59,894 nucleotides of DNA from JBFHIZ01 sp041596215 (GTDB lineage: Bacteria > Bacillota > Clostridia > Lachnospirales > Lachnospiraceae). The DNA lies in assembly GCA_041596215.1 (NCBI GenBank), contig JBFHIZ010000011.1, positions 1 to 59,894 of the forward strand, read 5' to 3'. The position numbers and the translations under genes are program-made. Shown here in pieces: positions 41,096 to 48,965 of the stretch; positions within the stretch are counted from its first letter, which is position 1, and each line of letters begins with the position of its first letter. The notes under the pieces were generated by a model that worked only from the letters and a program-made list of their open reading frames with translations, ran no database searches and was not told the origin of the DNA.

Positions 41096-41219
41096 ATGGG
41101 TCTCCATTTCTAAGTTTTGTTCATATGTGGTTTTATATTAACATATATTCTTTAGATTATATAGTTTTTTTATGGCAATTGTAGTATATTTATATATAGT
41201 AAGTCTGAATTTTTGAGTG

Positions 41220-41240
41220 AAATAGATTTTATATCTATTT
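41220..41240. promoter_or_regulatory. Inverted repeat upstream of rnfC
   Basis: AAATAGAT (41220-41227) and ATCTATTT (41233-41240) form a perfect 8-base inverted repeat with a 5-base spacer, 30 bases before the rnfC start. It could be an operator or an mRNA hairpin. No clear sigma-A promoter for rnf was identified in 41096-41270. Confidence 0.4.
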
Positions 41241-41270
41241 AAATAAATTAAGAAAGTAGAGGGATTAATT

Positions 41271-42590
41271 TTGGCAAAATTAACTTTTATGGGTGGTATT
41301 CATCCATTTGATGGAAAAAAAATGTCCAAAGATAAACCTGTTCGGAAAGTTTTACCGAAAGGCGATTTAGTTTATCCGTTATCACAACATATTGGTGCGC
41401 CTGCAAAGTGTTTGGTAAAAAAAGGAGACCATATCCTGATTGGTCAAAAAATAGCAGAAGCAAACGGGTTTGTATCTGCAAATATTTTTGCAAGTGTATC
41501 AGGTATTGTAAAAGGAATTGAGAAACGACTTGTTATTAATGGTACGAAGGAAGATTGTATCATTGTAGAAAATGATGGACGATACGAAGAAATAGAATAT
41601 CCCTATGTTAAACCACTTGAAGAATTATCAAAAGAAGAGATCCTTAAAGCAGTTAAAGAAGCTGGTGTAGTAGGAATGGGAGGCGCTGGTTTCCCTACGC
41701 ATGTGAAACTTTCACCAAGTGAACCTGAAAAAATAGACCGCGTTATTGCAAATTGTGCTGAGTGCGAACCATATTTAACGTCTGATTATCGAAGAATGAT
41801 GGAAGAACCAGAAAAAATCATAGGTGGTTTAAAAGTTGTATTAGCTTTATTTGAGAATGCAAAAGGTATCATTGCGATAGAGAACAATAAAATGGATTGT
41901 GTAAAGAAAATCAAAGAATTAGTTGTTGATGAACCTAATATCACCGTAAAAGTTTTAAAAACAAAGTATCCACAAGGATCGGAACGACATTTGATTTATG
42001 CTACAACAGGACGTAGTTTGAATTCAAAGATGTTACCTTGTCAAGTTGGTTGTATAGTAGATAATGTGGATACCTTATGTGCAATACAAAGAGGTGTAAT
42101 AGAAGGAAAACCTTTAGTAACTAGAACAGTTACGGTAACAGGAAATGCGGTTCGTAAACCACAAAATTTTGAAGTGTGTATTGGAACCGATTATGGTGAA
42201 TTGATTGATGAGGTTGGAGGATTTCGAAAGGATCCAGTTAAGATTGTATCTGGGGGTCCAATGATGGGGGTTGCATTATCTTCCATTAATGTACCAACTA
42301 CTAAAATTTCATCAGCTTTATTATGTTTATCAGAAGATGATGTTTCGAAAAGAGAAGAGAGTGCATGCATTCATTGTGGAAGATGTGTAGAGGCTTGTCC
42401 AAGTAGAATTTTACCATCTACATTAGATGATTTTGCAAGAAATAATAACATGGAAAGTTTTCTTGCATATGATGGAATGGAGTGCTGCGAATGTGGTTGC
42501 TGTAGCTATGTTTGCCCAGCAAAAAGACAATTAACACAAACCATTCGTTCTTATCGTAGAATGGAATTAAATAATAGAAAGAAGAAATAG
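41271..42590 (+). CDS. rnfC: Rnf complex subunit C
   Basis: A 439-residue cytoplasmic subunit of the ferredoxin:NAD+ oxidoreductase. An N-terminal barrel-sandwich region is followed by the NADH/FMN-binding segment GMGGAGFPTHVKL (about 135-147) and NCAECEPYLTSDYR. Two [4Fe-4S] motifs, CIHCGRCVEACP and CCECGCCSYVCP, are near the C-terminus. It takes electrons to NAD+. The start is TTG 41271, seven bases after GAGGG (41259-41263); no ATG suits the family N-terminus. First gene of rnfCDGEAB, the usual Clostridial order. Confidence 0.95.
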   Translation: MAKLTFMGGIHPFDGKKMSKDKPVRKVLPKGDLVYPLSQHIGAPAKCLVKKGDHILIGQKIAEANGFVSANIFASVSGIVKGIEKRLVINGTKEDCIIVENDGRYEEIEYPYVKPLEELSKEEILKAVKEAGVVGMGGAGFPTHVKLSPSEPEKIDRVIANCAECEPYLTSDYRRMMEEPEKIIGGLKVVLALFENAKGIIAIENNKMDCVKKIKELVVDEPNITVKVLKTKYPQGSERHLIYATTGRSLNSKMLPCQVGCIVDNVDTLCAIQRGVIEGKPLVTRTVTVTGNAVRKPQNFEVCIGTDYGELIDEVGGFRKDPVKIVSGGPMMGVALSSINVPTTKISSALLCLSEDDVSKREESACIHCGRCVEACPSRILPSTLDDFARNNNMESFLAYDGMECCECGCCSYVCPAKRQLTQTIRSYRRMELNNRKKK

Positions 42591-42598
42591 GAGAAATC

Positions 42599-43531
42599 AT
42601 GAGCGAGAAAATAAAAGTTTCAATGAATCCGCATGTTCGTTCAAAAGTTACAACTTCTAATATTATGTTTGCTGTAATAATTGCTTTATTACCAGCAACT
42701 GGTTTTGGAATATATAATTTTGGACTTGATGCATTATTTTTAGTTTTAGTAACGGTAATTACTTCGGTATTGACCGAATTGATTTTTGAATTAATCACAA
42801 AAAGAAAATCTACTATTTTAGATTTATCAGCTGTAGTAACTGGATTACTTTTAGGATTGAATTTGCCAGTTTCTGTTCCTTTGTGGATGGGAGCTTTAGG
42901 CTCTGTTTTTGCTATTTTGGTAGTGAAAATGTTATTTGGAGGTATTGGTCAAAACATTATGAATCCAGCATTAGGAGGAAGATGTTTTCTAGTAATATCT
43001 TTTGCAACGTATATGACAAATTTTGATTGTGACGCATATTCAGGAGCAACACCACTTACCTTATTAAAGAGTGGCGAACCTTATGATTTGTTAGATATGG
43101 TAATTGGAAAAACGGGTGGAACAATTGGAGAAACTAGTGTACTTGCTATATTATTAGGTGCATCTTTTTTGATTGCCTTAGGAGTAATTGATTTACGTAT
43201 TCCTGGTACATATCTAGTTACATTTGTTATTTTCATTGTATTATTTGGAGGAAATGGATTTGATTTAAACTATATTGCAGGACAACTTAGTGGTGGTGGC
43301 CTCATGTTAGGAGCTTTCTTTATGGCAACGGATTATGCATCTAGTCCAATTACGAAAAGAGGGAAAATTGTTTATGGAATTCTATTAGGTTTACTTACTG
43401 GAACGTTTCGAATATTTGGTTCAACGGCAGAGGGAGTTTCCTTTGCAATTGTTATTGGAAATCTAGTGGTACCGTTAATTGAAAAGATTACTCGTCCTAA
43501 AGCATTTGGAATGGGAGGAGAAAAAGCATGA
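42599..43531 (+). CDS. rnfD: Rnf complex subunit D
   Basis: A 310-residue membrane subunit with about nine transmembrane segments. The covalent FMN site is YSGATPLT, with Thr151 as the attachment residue. NPALGGRCFLVISF and the late TDYASSPITKRGK loop are also family features. It passes electrons across or along the membrane to RnfG. It overlaps rnfG by 4 bases (ATGA). Confidence 0.95.
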   Translation: MSEKIKVSMNPHVRSKVTTSNIMFAVIIALLPATGFGIYNFGLDALFLVLVTVITSVLTELIFELITKRKSTILDLSAVVTGLLLGLNLPVSVPLWMGALGSVFAILVVKMLFGGIGQNIMNPALGGRCFLVISFATYMTNFDCDAYSGATPLTLLKSGEPYDLLDMVIGKTGGTIGETSVLAILLGASFLIALGVIDLRIPGTYLVTFVIFIVLFGGNGFDLNYIAGQLSGGGLMLGAFFMATDYASSPITKRGKIVYGILLGLLTGTFRIFGSTAEGVSFAIVIGNLVVPLIEKITRPKAFGMGGEKA

Positions 43532-44148
43532 AGAAAATAGTAGAATTATTAAAGAATACTTTGATTTTAATGTTAATTACTGTTTTAGCTGGTGGATTGC
43601 TTGGGTATGTGTATGAAATTACAAAAGAACCGATTGCTTTAAAACAGGAAGAATTAAAAAATGAAGCATGTAAACTTGCATTTAAATATGCAGATACTTT
43701 TACAGAAGTGTTAGATTTTGATATGGATCAAGCTGAATTATTTCTTGCCGCGGAGGGATTTGAGAATGATTCTATTCAGACAATATATTTAGCAAATGAT
43801 TCGGAGAATAACTTATTAGGATATGTATTTACCATTGTTTCACATGAAGGATACAATGGAGATATTTCATTTATGATGGGAATGGCCTTGGATGGAACGG
43901 TAGAAGCAATATCGATTTTGTCAATCGCAGAAACTCCAGGACTTGGAATGCGAGCGGAGGAAGTAATTGTGTCGCAGATTGAAGAAATTAACGTGGATTA
44001 TTTTGAGTATACAAAAACAGGAGCCATGGCAACAAATCAAATTGATGCGATTAGTGGTGCGACAATAACAACCAATGCAATCACAAATGGGTTAAATGCT
44101 GGAATATCCTATTTTGATTATTTAATAGGAGGTGTGGAAAATGAATAA
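43528..44148 (+). CDS. rnfG: Rnf complex subunit G
   Basis: A 206-residue subunit with one N-terminal transmembrane helix and an extracytoplasmic FMN-binding domain. The covalent flavin motif is AISGATITTNAI, with Thr179 as the attachment residue; ETPGLGMRAEE is also typical. The start overlaps rnfD (ATGA) and its end overlaps rnfE by 8 bases. Confidence 0.94.
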   Translation: MKKIVELLKNTLILMLITVLAGGLLGYVYEITKEPIALKQEELKNEACKLAFKYADTFTEVLDFDMDQAELFLAAEGFENDSIQTIYLANDSENNLLGYVFTIVSHEGYNGDISFMMGMALDGTVEAISILSIAETPGLGMRAEEVIVSQIEEINVDYFEYTKTGAMATNQIDAISGATITTNAITNGLNAGISYFDYLIGGVENE

Positions 44149-44917
44149 AGCTGGAGAGCAGTTTTTAAATGGATTTTTAAAAGAAAATCCAATATTTGTT
44201 TTAATGCTAGGAATGTGTCCTACCTTGGCGGTAACAACTTCCGCAGTAAATGGCCTAGGAATGGGACTTACAACAACGGTTGTTTTAGTTATGAGTAATT
44301 TTATAATTTCTATTTTTCGAAACGTAATTCCAAACAAAGTTAGAATACCAGCTTTTATTGTAATTATTGCATCCTTAGTAACGATTGTGGAACTGTTATT
44401 AAGAGCATATTTGCCCAGTTTATATGATGCTTTAGGAATTTATATTCCGTTAATCGTAGTAAACTGTATTATCTTAGGAAGAGCTGAGTCATTTGCTTCG
44501 AAAAATAAAGTGGTACTATCTATTTTTGATGGGATTGGAATGGGACTTGGATTTTCCTTTGCTTTAACATGTATCGGTGCGTTACGTGAATTACTTGGTG
44601 CGGGGGAAGTTTTTGGATTTGCGATTATGCCAGAAGGATTTATTCCTATTAGTATTTTTATTTTGGCACCAGGTGCATTTTTTGTTCTTGCAGCTTTAAC
44701 AGCGGTTCAAAATATTTTTAAAGCAAAAGCTGAGAAAAAAGGTGTGAGTAATACGAAAATACAATCTGGTTGCAATAGTGATTGTATGAGTTGTGGAGAT
44801 TCTTCATGTCATTCAAAGTTTTATGGAGCGGATGAACCAAAGAAAGAAGAAATAATGAGCTATGAAAAAGATATTGAAATTTTAGATATAAACAATGATG
44901 ATATGGAGGTGAGATAA
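44141..44917 (+). CDS. rnfE: Rnf complex subunit E with Cys-rich C-terminal tail
   Basis: A 258-residue membrane subunit with six predicted transmembrane segments. It is paralogous to RnfA and has the central VNCIILGRAESFAS segment whose Cys helps hold the intramembrane iron site. After the last helix it has an extra tail of about 65 residues containing Cys211, Cys215, Cys218 and Cys223 (C-x3-C-x2-C-x4-C), which could bind metal. ATG 44141, eight bases after AGGAGG, is chosen over a GTG at 44132 that overlaps that site. Confidence 0.93.
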   Translation: MNKAGEQFLNGFLKENPIFVLMLGMCPTLAVTTSAVNGLGMGLTTTVVLVMSNFIISIFRNVIPNKVRIPAFIVIIASLVTIVELLLRAYLPSLYDALGIYIPLIVVNCIILGRAESFASKNKVVLSIFDGIGMGLGFSFALTCIGALRELLGAGEVFGFAIMPEGFIPISIFILAPGAFFVLAALTAVQNIFKAKAEKKGVSNTKIQSGCNSDCMSCGDSSCHSKFYGADEPKKEEIMSYEKDIEILDINNDDMEVR

Positions 44918-44919
44918 AA

Positions 44920-45504
44920 ATGGAAACTATTTCAAATTTATTAGTGATTACATTAAGTTCAGCTCTTGTTAGCAATGTAATTTTAAGCCAGTTTTTAGGA
45001 ATTTGTCCGTTTTTAGGAGTTTCTAAAAAAATTAAAACAGCATTAGGAATGGGAGAAGCGGTAATTTTTGTTATTACTTTAGCTTCCCTTGTTACTTCAA
45101 TTATTTATAAGTATTTATTAAAACCATTTGACCTCACATATTTAAAAACAATTGTGTTTATTCTTATTATTGCAGCATTGGTTCAATTTGTTGAAATGTT
45201 TTTAAAAAGATTTGTAACGAGTTTATATAAATCTTTAGGGGTATATTTACCTTTGATTACGACAAATTGTGCAGTCTTAGGTGTTGCATTGACGAACGTT
45301 CAAAAGGAATATTCAATTCTTACAAGTGTCGTAAATGGATTTGCAACTGCATTAGGATTCACAATTGCAATTGTAATTTTAGCAGGTATTAGAGAAAAAA
45401 CAGAATATAATGATGTGCCAAAAGCTTTTAAAGGAATGCCTATCGTTCTGATTACAGCAGGATTAATGGCTATTGCTTTTTACGGTTTTCAAGGCCTTCT
45501 TTAG
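44920..45504 (+). CDS. rnfA: Rnf complex subunit A
   Basis: A 194-residue integral membrane subunit with six transmembrane helices. FLGICPFLGVSKK in the first helix and TTNCAVLGVALTN in the fourth carry the cysteines that with RnfE bind an intramembrane iron-sulfur site. Length is normal. It starts 2 bases after the rnfE stop. Confidence 0.95.
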   Translation: METISNLLVITLSSALVSNVILSQFLGICPFLGVSKKIKTALGMGEAVIFVITLASLVTSIIYKYLLKPFDLTYLKTIVFILIIAALVQFVEMFLKRFVTSLYKSLGVYLPLITTNCAVLGVALTNVQKEYSILTSVVNGFATALGFTIAIVILAGIREKTEYNDVPKAFKGMPIVLITAGLMAIAFYGFQGLL

Positions 45505-45516
45505 GAGGAAAAGAAA

Positions 45517-46311
45517 ATGGATTATGCTAGTATTTATCGTGCAGTAATATTGATTGGGGGAATTGGACTTATTATTGGTTTGTTCTTAGGAATTGCTGCT
45601 ATTGTGTTTAAAGTGAAAATTAATGAAAAAGAACAAATTATTTTAGATATTCTGCCTGGAAATAATTGTGGGGCATGTGGATTTGCCGGTTGTGCTAATC
45701 TTGCAGCAGCAATTGCAAATGGAGAAGCGGATGTAAATGCATGTCCAGTTGGTGGCGCTGCCTGTGCAGTGAAAATTGCGGAAGTAATGGGAACGGAAGC
45801 TTCAGATATGGAACGTATGGTAGCCTACGTAAAATGTGCAGGTGATTGTGAAAAAACAAAAACGAAATTCGATTATTATGGGATTAAAGAATGTAATATG
45901 GCTGCGATGGTTAGTGGGGGTACAAAATCCTGTGAGTATGGTTGTCTTGGTTATGGGAGCTGTGTCGATGTATGTGACTTTGATGCAATGAAAATTGAAA
46001 ATGGCATCGCTATTGTTGATAAAGAAGCTTGTAGTGCATGTGGAAAATGTGTAAAAGCATGTCCAAGAAGTATTATTGAAATGATACCTTACAAAGCAAT
46101 ACAAGTGGTACAATGTGTTTCAAAAGATAAAGGACCAGTTGTAAGAGCAAATTGTGAAGTTGGTTGTATTGCATGTGGAATATGCGTTAAAAATTGTAAT
46201 TATGATGCAATAAAAGTGACAGATTTTTGTGCGAAAATTGATTATTCAAAATGTGTAAATTGTGGTGTGTGTGTAGAAAAATGTCCACGTGGTATTATTT
46301 TTGAAAATTAA
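45517..46311 (+). CDS. rnfB: Rnf complex subunit B (polyferredoxin)
   Basis: A 264-residue subunit. A single N-terminal membrane helix (about 8-32) is followed by the CGACGFAGC...C motif (Cys51, 54, 59, 76) and further cluster motifs: CEYGCLGYGSCVDVC (139-153), CSACGKCVKACP (172-183), CEVGCIACGICVKNC (213-227) and CVNCGVCVEKCP (246-257). This is the entry point for ferredoxin electrons. AGGAGG lies upstream. It completes a six-gene Rnf set able to couple ferredoxin oxidation to Na+ or H+ export. Confidence 0.95.
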   Translation: MDYASIYRAVILIGGIGLIIGLFLGIAAIVFKVKINEKEQIILDILPGNNCGACGFAGCANLAAAIANGEADVNACPVGGAACAVKIAEVMGTEASDMERMVAYVKCAGDCEKTKTKFDYYGIKECNMAAMVSGGTKSCEYGCLGYGSCVDVCDFDAMKIENGIAIVDKEACSACGKCVKACPRSIIEMIPYKAIQVVQCVSKDKGPVVRANCEVGCIACGICVKNCNYDAIKVTDFCAKIDYSKCVNCGVCVEKCPRGIIFEN

Positions 46312-46337
46312 ATAAATATATCTGAAAGAGAGAATCG

Positions 46338-46955
46338 ATGGAAAATAATTATATTGTAGGAATTGCAGGAGGTTCCGCCTCAGGGAAAACAACGATTGTT
46401 AATATTTTAAAGGAAGAATTTAAGGACGATATTACGGTGATATGTCATGATTCTTATTATCGTGCACATGATGAATTACCATTTGAAGAACGAGAAAAAC
46501 TTAATTATGATCATCCATCTTCTTTTGAGACCGAAACATTAATCACTGATTTAATAAATATTAGAAGTGGAAAGACGATAAAGGTACCTGTTTATGATTT
46601 CTCAATTCATAATCGAGTAAAAAATGAATGCATTGAAGTGAATCCTGCAAAAGTAATTATTGTGGATGGATTTTTAATATTACAAGATCAAAAACTTAGG
46701 AATTTAATGGATTTAAAACTATATGTTGATACGGATGCTGATGAAAGATTAATGCGACGTGTACGAAGAGATATGGTTGAAAGAGCAAGAACAGTAGATT
46801 CGGTATTGAATCAGTATGAGAAAACCGTAAAGCCTATGCATGAAAAATATGTAGAACCATCAAAAAAATATGCAGATATAATTATTCCTCGAGGAGGAGA
46901 AAATAGTATTGGTATTGGTTTGGTGAGAGAATATATCAAAAAATTGTTAGGGTAA
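46338..46955 (+). CDS. udk: Uridine kinase
   Basis: A 205-residue P-loop kinase that phosphorylates uridine and cytidine in pyrimidine salvage. It has GIAGGSASGKTT (P-loop), the CHDSYYR segment, NYDHPSSFET and the RRVRRDMVERAR lid. Normal length. It follows rnfB by 26 bases with no terminator, so it is probably co-transcribed with rnf. Confidence 0.95.
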   Translation: MENNYIVGIAGGSASGKTTIVNILKEEFKDDITVICHDSYYRAHDELPFEEREKLNYDHPSSFETETLITDLINIRSGKTIKVPVYDFSIHNRVKNECIEVNPAKVIIVDGFLILQDQKLRNLMDLKLYVDTDADERLMRRVRRDMVERARTVDSVLNQYEKTVKPMHEKYVEPSKKYADIIIPRGGENSIGIGLVREYIKKLLG

Positions 46956-46959
46956 AATC

Positions 46960-48027
46960 ATGAAGCTATTAGATGAAAACGAAAAGAATGAAATAAAACG
47001 TGGCTGGACGATGACAAGGATGATAACATGGGTCGTTCTATTTTGTGTTATCATTGTTGTACTTGTTTTTTTAATGAATGATAGATCCACACCCTTTGTT
47101 CCAGAAAATAAGGATGCAAATAGTCAGAAGCAAGACTCTGATTTATTGAATGAACAAACATCCAATGATTTACAAATCTGGGATATAAATGATTTGGATT
47201 CTGAGACCGTGGAAGAAGAGCAAGAGGCATCTGTTTCTCCTATACCGACAACGGATCCGAATGAAGTTCCAGAGGGGTTTTTTCGGATTACTTTATCAAA
47301 TGGCGAATTTGAAACACATAGAATTAATACATATTTACCACTGAGCACTCTTTCCTACGAGCAATTTTTCTTTTCTGGAAAAGAAACGAAATATGAATTT
47401 TCTGGTGATGAAAAATCGTATCTTGGAATTAAAGTTTCTGAAGATAATGGATATATTGATTTTCATAAAGTGAAAAAGGATGGAATTGATTTTGTAATCA
47501 TTGCAGCCGGAAGTCGTGGCTATGGAACGGGGCAAATTGTAATGGATGATTATTTAAAAACTCATATTAAAAATGCAACGGATGCAAAATTAAATATTGG
47601 TCTGTATTTTAAATCACAAGCAATAAATGAAGAAGAAGCAGTGGAAGAAGCAAATGCAGTTTTAGAAGTAATCAATGGCTATATGATTACTTACCCAATT
47701 GCTTTTGAAATGGATAGAATTGAGAATGATGAGGGTAGAACAGAAGGGCTTACTAGAATAGAACGAACAAAAATAGCGAGTGCATTTCTATCCACTATGA
47801 AAGCGTCTGGATATGATGCATCTATTTATGGAGATTCGGAATTTTTAATCGATGATTTGGATTTGTCACAGTTAAAATCGTATGATATTTGGTTTTCTCA
47901 AGAAGCAGCTCCACCTGAAATTCCATATCAATTTTCCTTATGGGAATTTTCTGAAAATGAAAAAGTAAATGGTGTAGTCGGGAATGTTAAAATGACAATT
48001 AGCCTTATTGATTTTGAAGAAAAATAA
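46960..48027 (+). CDS. Membrane-anchored GH25-like protein, probably non-catalytic
   Basis: A 355-residue protein. It has an N-terminal signal anchor (about 21-39), an acidic Ser/Thr/Pro linker and then a glycoside hydrolase 25-like barrel (about 150-355). The fold is traced by LGIKVS...GYIDFHKVKKDGIDFVIIAAGSRGYGTG, NIGLYFKSQAIN and YPIAFEMDRIEN. Key acids of GH25 are changed: Asp of GIDVS is Lys158, the DxE pair is Glu250/Asp252, and the late Asp of VDM is Lys344. Lysozyme activity is therefore doubtful. Wall binding or a scaffold role is an inference. It starts 5 bases after udk. Confidence 0.75.
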   Translation: MKLLDENEKNEIKRGWTMTRMITWVVLFCVIIVVLVFLMNDRSTPFVPENKDANSQKQDSDLLNEQTSNDLQIWDINDLDSETVEEEQEASVSPIPTTDPNEVPEGFFRITLSNGEFETHRINTYLPLSTLSYEQFFFSGKETKYEFSGDEKSYLGIKVSEDNGYIDFHKVKKDGIDFVIIAAGSRGYGTGQIVMDDYLKTHIKNATDAKLNIGLYFKSQAINEEEAVEEANAVLEVINGYMITYPIAFEMDRIENDEGRTEGLTRIERTKIASAFLSTMKASGYDASIYGDSEFLIDDLDLSQLKSYDIWFSQEAAPPEIPYQFSLWEFSENEKVNGVVGNVKMTISLIDFEEK

Positions 48028-48032
48028 ACAAA

Positions 48033-48812
48033 CTAAAGTTGAAGGATTCTGGATGAAATTTTTAATTTTGAGTAAATATCTGCATATTCTTTATTTGAAA
48101 TCTCTTCAATATAATTTTGTGCATACTTTTTTTTAATTCCTTTTTTGGATAATATATCGATGGTTTTGTTATATGCAATAGCAGCTTCTATATTTGTTTG
48201 ATAATATCCGATGATTCGGTATCCACGGATATGTATTTTCGCTTGATAGAGGATGCTATTATTTTTTTGTATTTTTTTAACCCCATGATAGGAATTGTAG
48301 ATTTGAATATTAGCATATCGAAAATCATAGGTGTCATTGTTTATAAAAGTATAGTCTTTATTAAGTATGGCATAATTTTTTATTCCATATCTACTTGCAA
48401 TATTTATTTGCATGCCATAATCAGAAACAAAAAGATGCCCATTTCTTTTCATAATTTGTTTGTTTGCATAATAAAAAAGATCTTCCATATCAAATTTCAG
48501 TTCAATATCTAAGGATAAATAATAACTAAAGTATCTTTGGTATACGTAGATTGGCGTTGGGAAATATATGTGATTATCTCGATAATTAATTAAAGATACA
48601 TACTTTTTAAAGGAAATATAATGATTTTTATGATGATTATGAAGAGTATAGAAAGGATTGTTCAATATCGTTTTTGCTTCTTTGTAACAATTATTTGCAT
48701 CAGAAAAAGAAGGAAAACTTCCTAAACTGATATGTGTTCCGCAATATGTAATGGAGGAACGGTAGTAAGTAGTTCCATCTTTTTTTTTGGTTTTATATAC
48801 TCCAGTTGCCAT
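48033..48812 (-). CDS. AP2-like DNA-binding protein with degenerate HNH core
   Basis: A 259-residue basic, Tyr/Asn-rich protein. Residues 4-48 (GVYKTKKKDGTTYYRSSI through LGSFPSFSDANNCYKEA) and 175-226 (YHGVKKIQKNNSILYQ through GYYQTNIEAAIAYNKTIDI) both resemble AP2 DNA-binding domains. Between them, about 116-172, the pattern DYGMQINIASRYGIKN through NNDTYDFRYANIQIY resembles the layout of an HNH homing-type nuclease but lacks its histidines. It may be a nuclease relic turned DNA-binding protein. A ribosome site (AGAAGG) and an extended -10 promoter lie upstream. Targets are unknown and no mobile element is seen around it. Confidence 0.65.
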   Translation of the reverse strand: MATGVYKTKKKDGTTYYRSSITYCGTHISLGSFPSFSDANNCYKEAKTILNNPFYTLHNHHKNHYISFKKYVSLINYRDNHIYFPTPIYVYQRYFSYYLSLDIELKFDMEDLFYYANKQIMKRNGHLFVSDYGMQINIASRYGIKNYAILNKDYTFINNDTYDFRYANIQIYNSYHGVKKIQKNNSILYQAKIHIRGYRIIGYYQTNIEAAIAYNKTIDILSKKGIKKKYAQNYIEEISNKEYADIYSKLKISSRILQL

Positions 48813-48846
48813 ACATATGTTACCTTCTCATCTGTGAATTATTACA

Positions 48847-48875
48847 ATTATATCATAGATTTATTAGGAACAGAA
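48847..48875 (-). promoter_or_regulatory. Promoter of the AP2-like gene
   Basis: On the minus strand TATAAT (48847-48852) is preceded by TGA, an extended -10. TTCTGT (48870-48875) lies 17 bases upstream as a weak -35. It nearly abuts the divergent thrC promoter. Confidence 0.55.
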
Positions 48876-48883
48876 GTTTACAA

Positions 48884-48912
48884 TTGATTTAAAAAATTAA
48901 GTATGCTATATT
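48884..48912 (+). promoter_or_regulatory. Promoter of thrC
   Basis: TTGATT (48884-48889) and TATATT (48907-48912) are separated by 17 bases, with TGC before the -10. The start near 48919 gives a 47-base leader. Confidence 0.6.
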
Positions 48913-48965
48913 AATAGTTATAAAAAAATATATGAAATATATGAATAAATTGGAATGGAGAAAAA

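Noticed and set aside
48033..48812. Active homing endonuclease
   Set aside because: The HNH-like middle lacks catalytic histidines and no intron, intein or repeat borders are visible around the gene.
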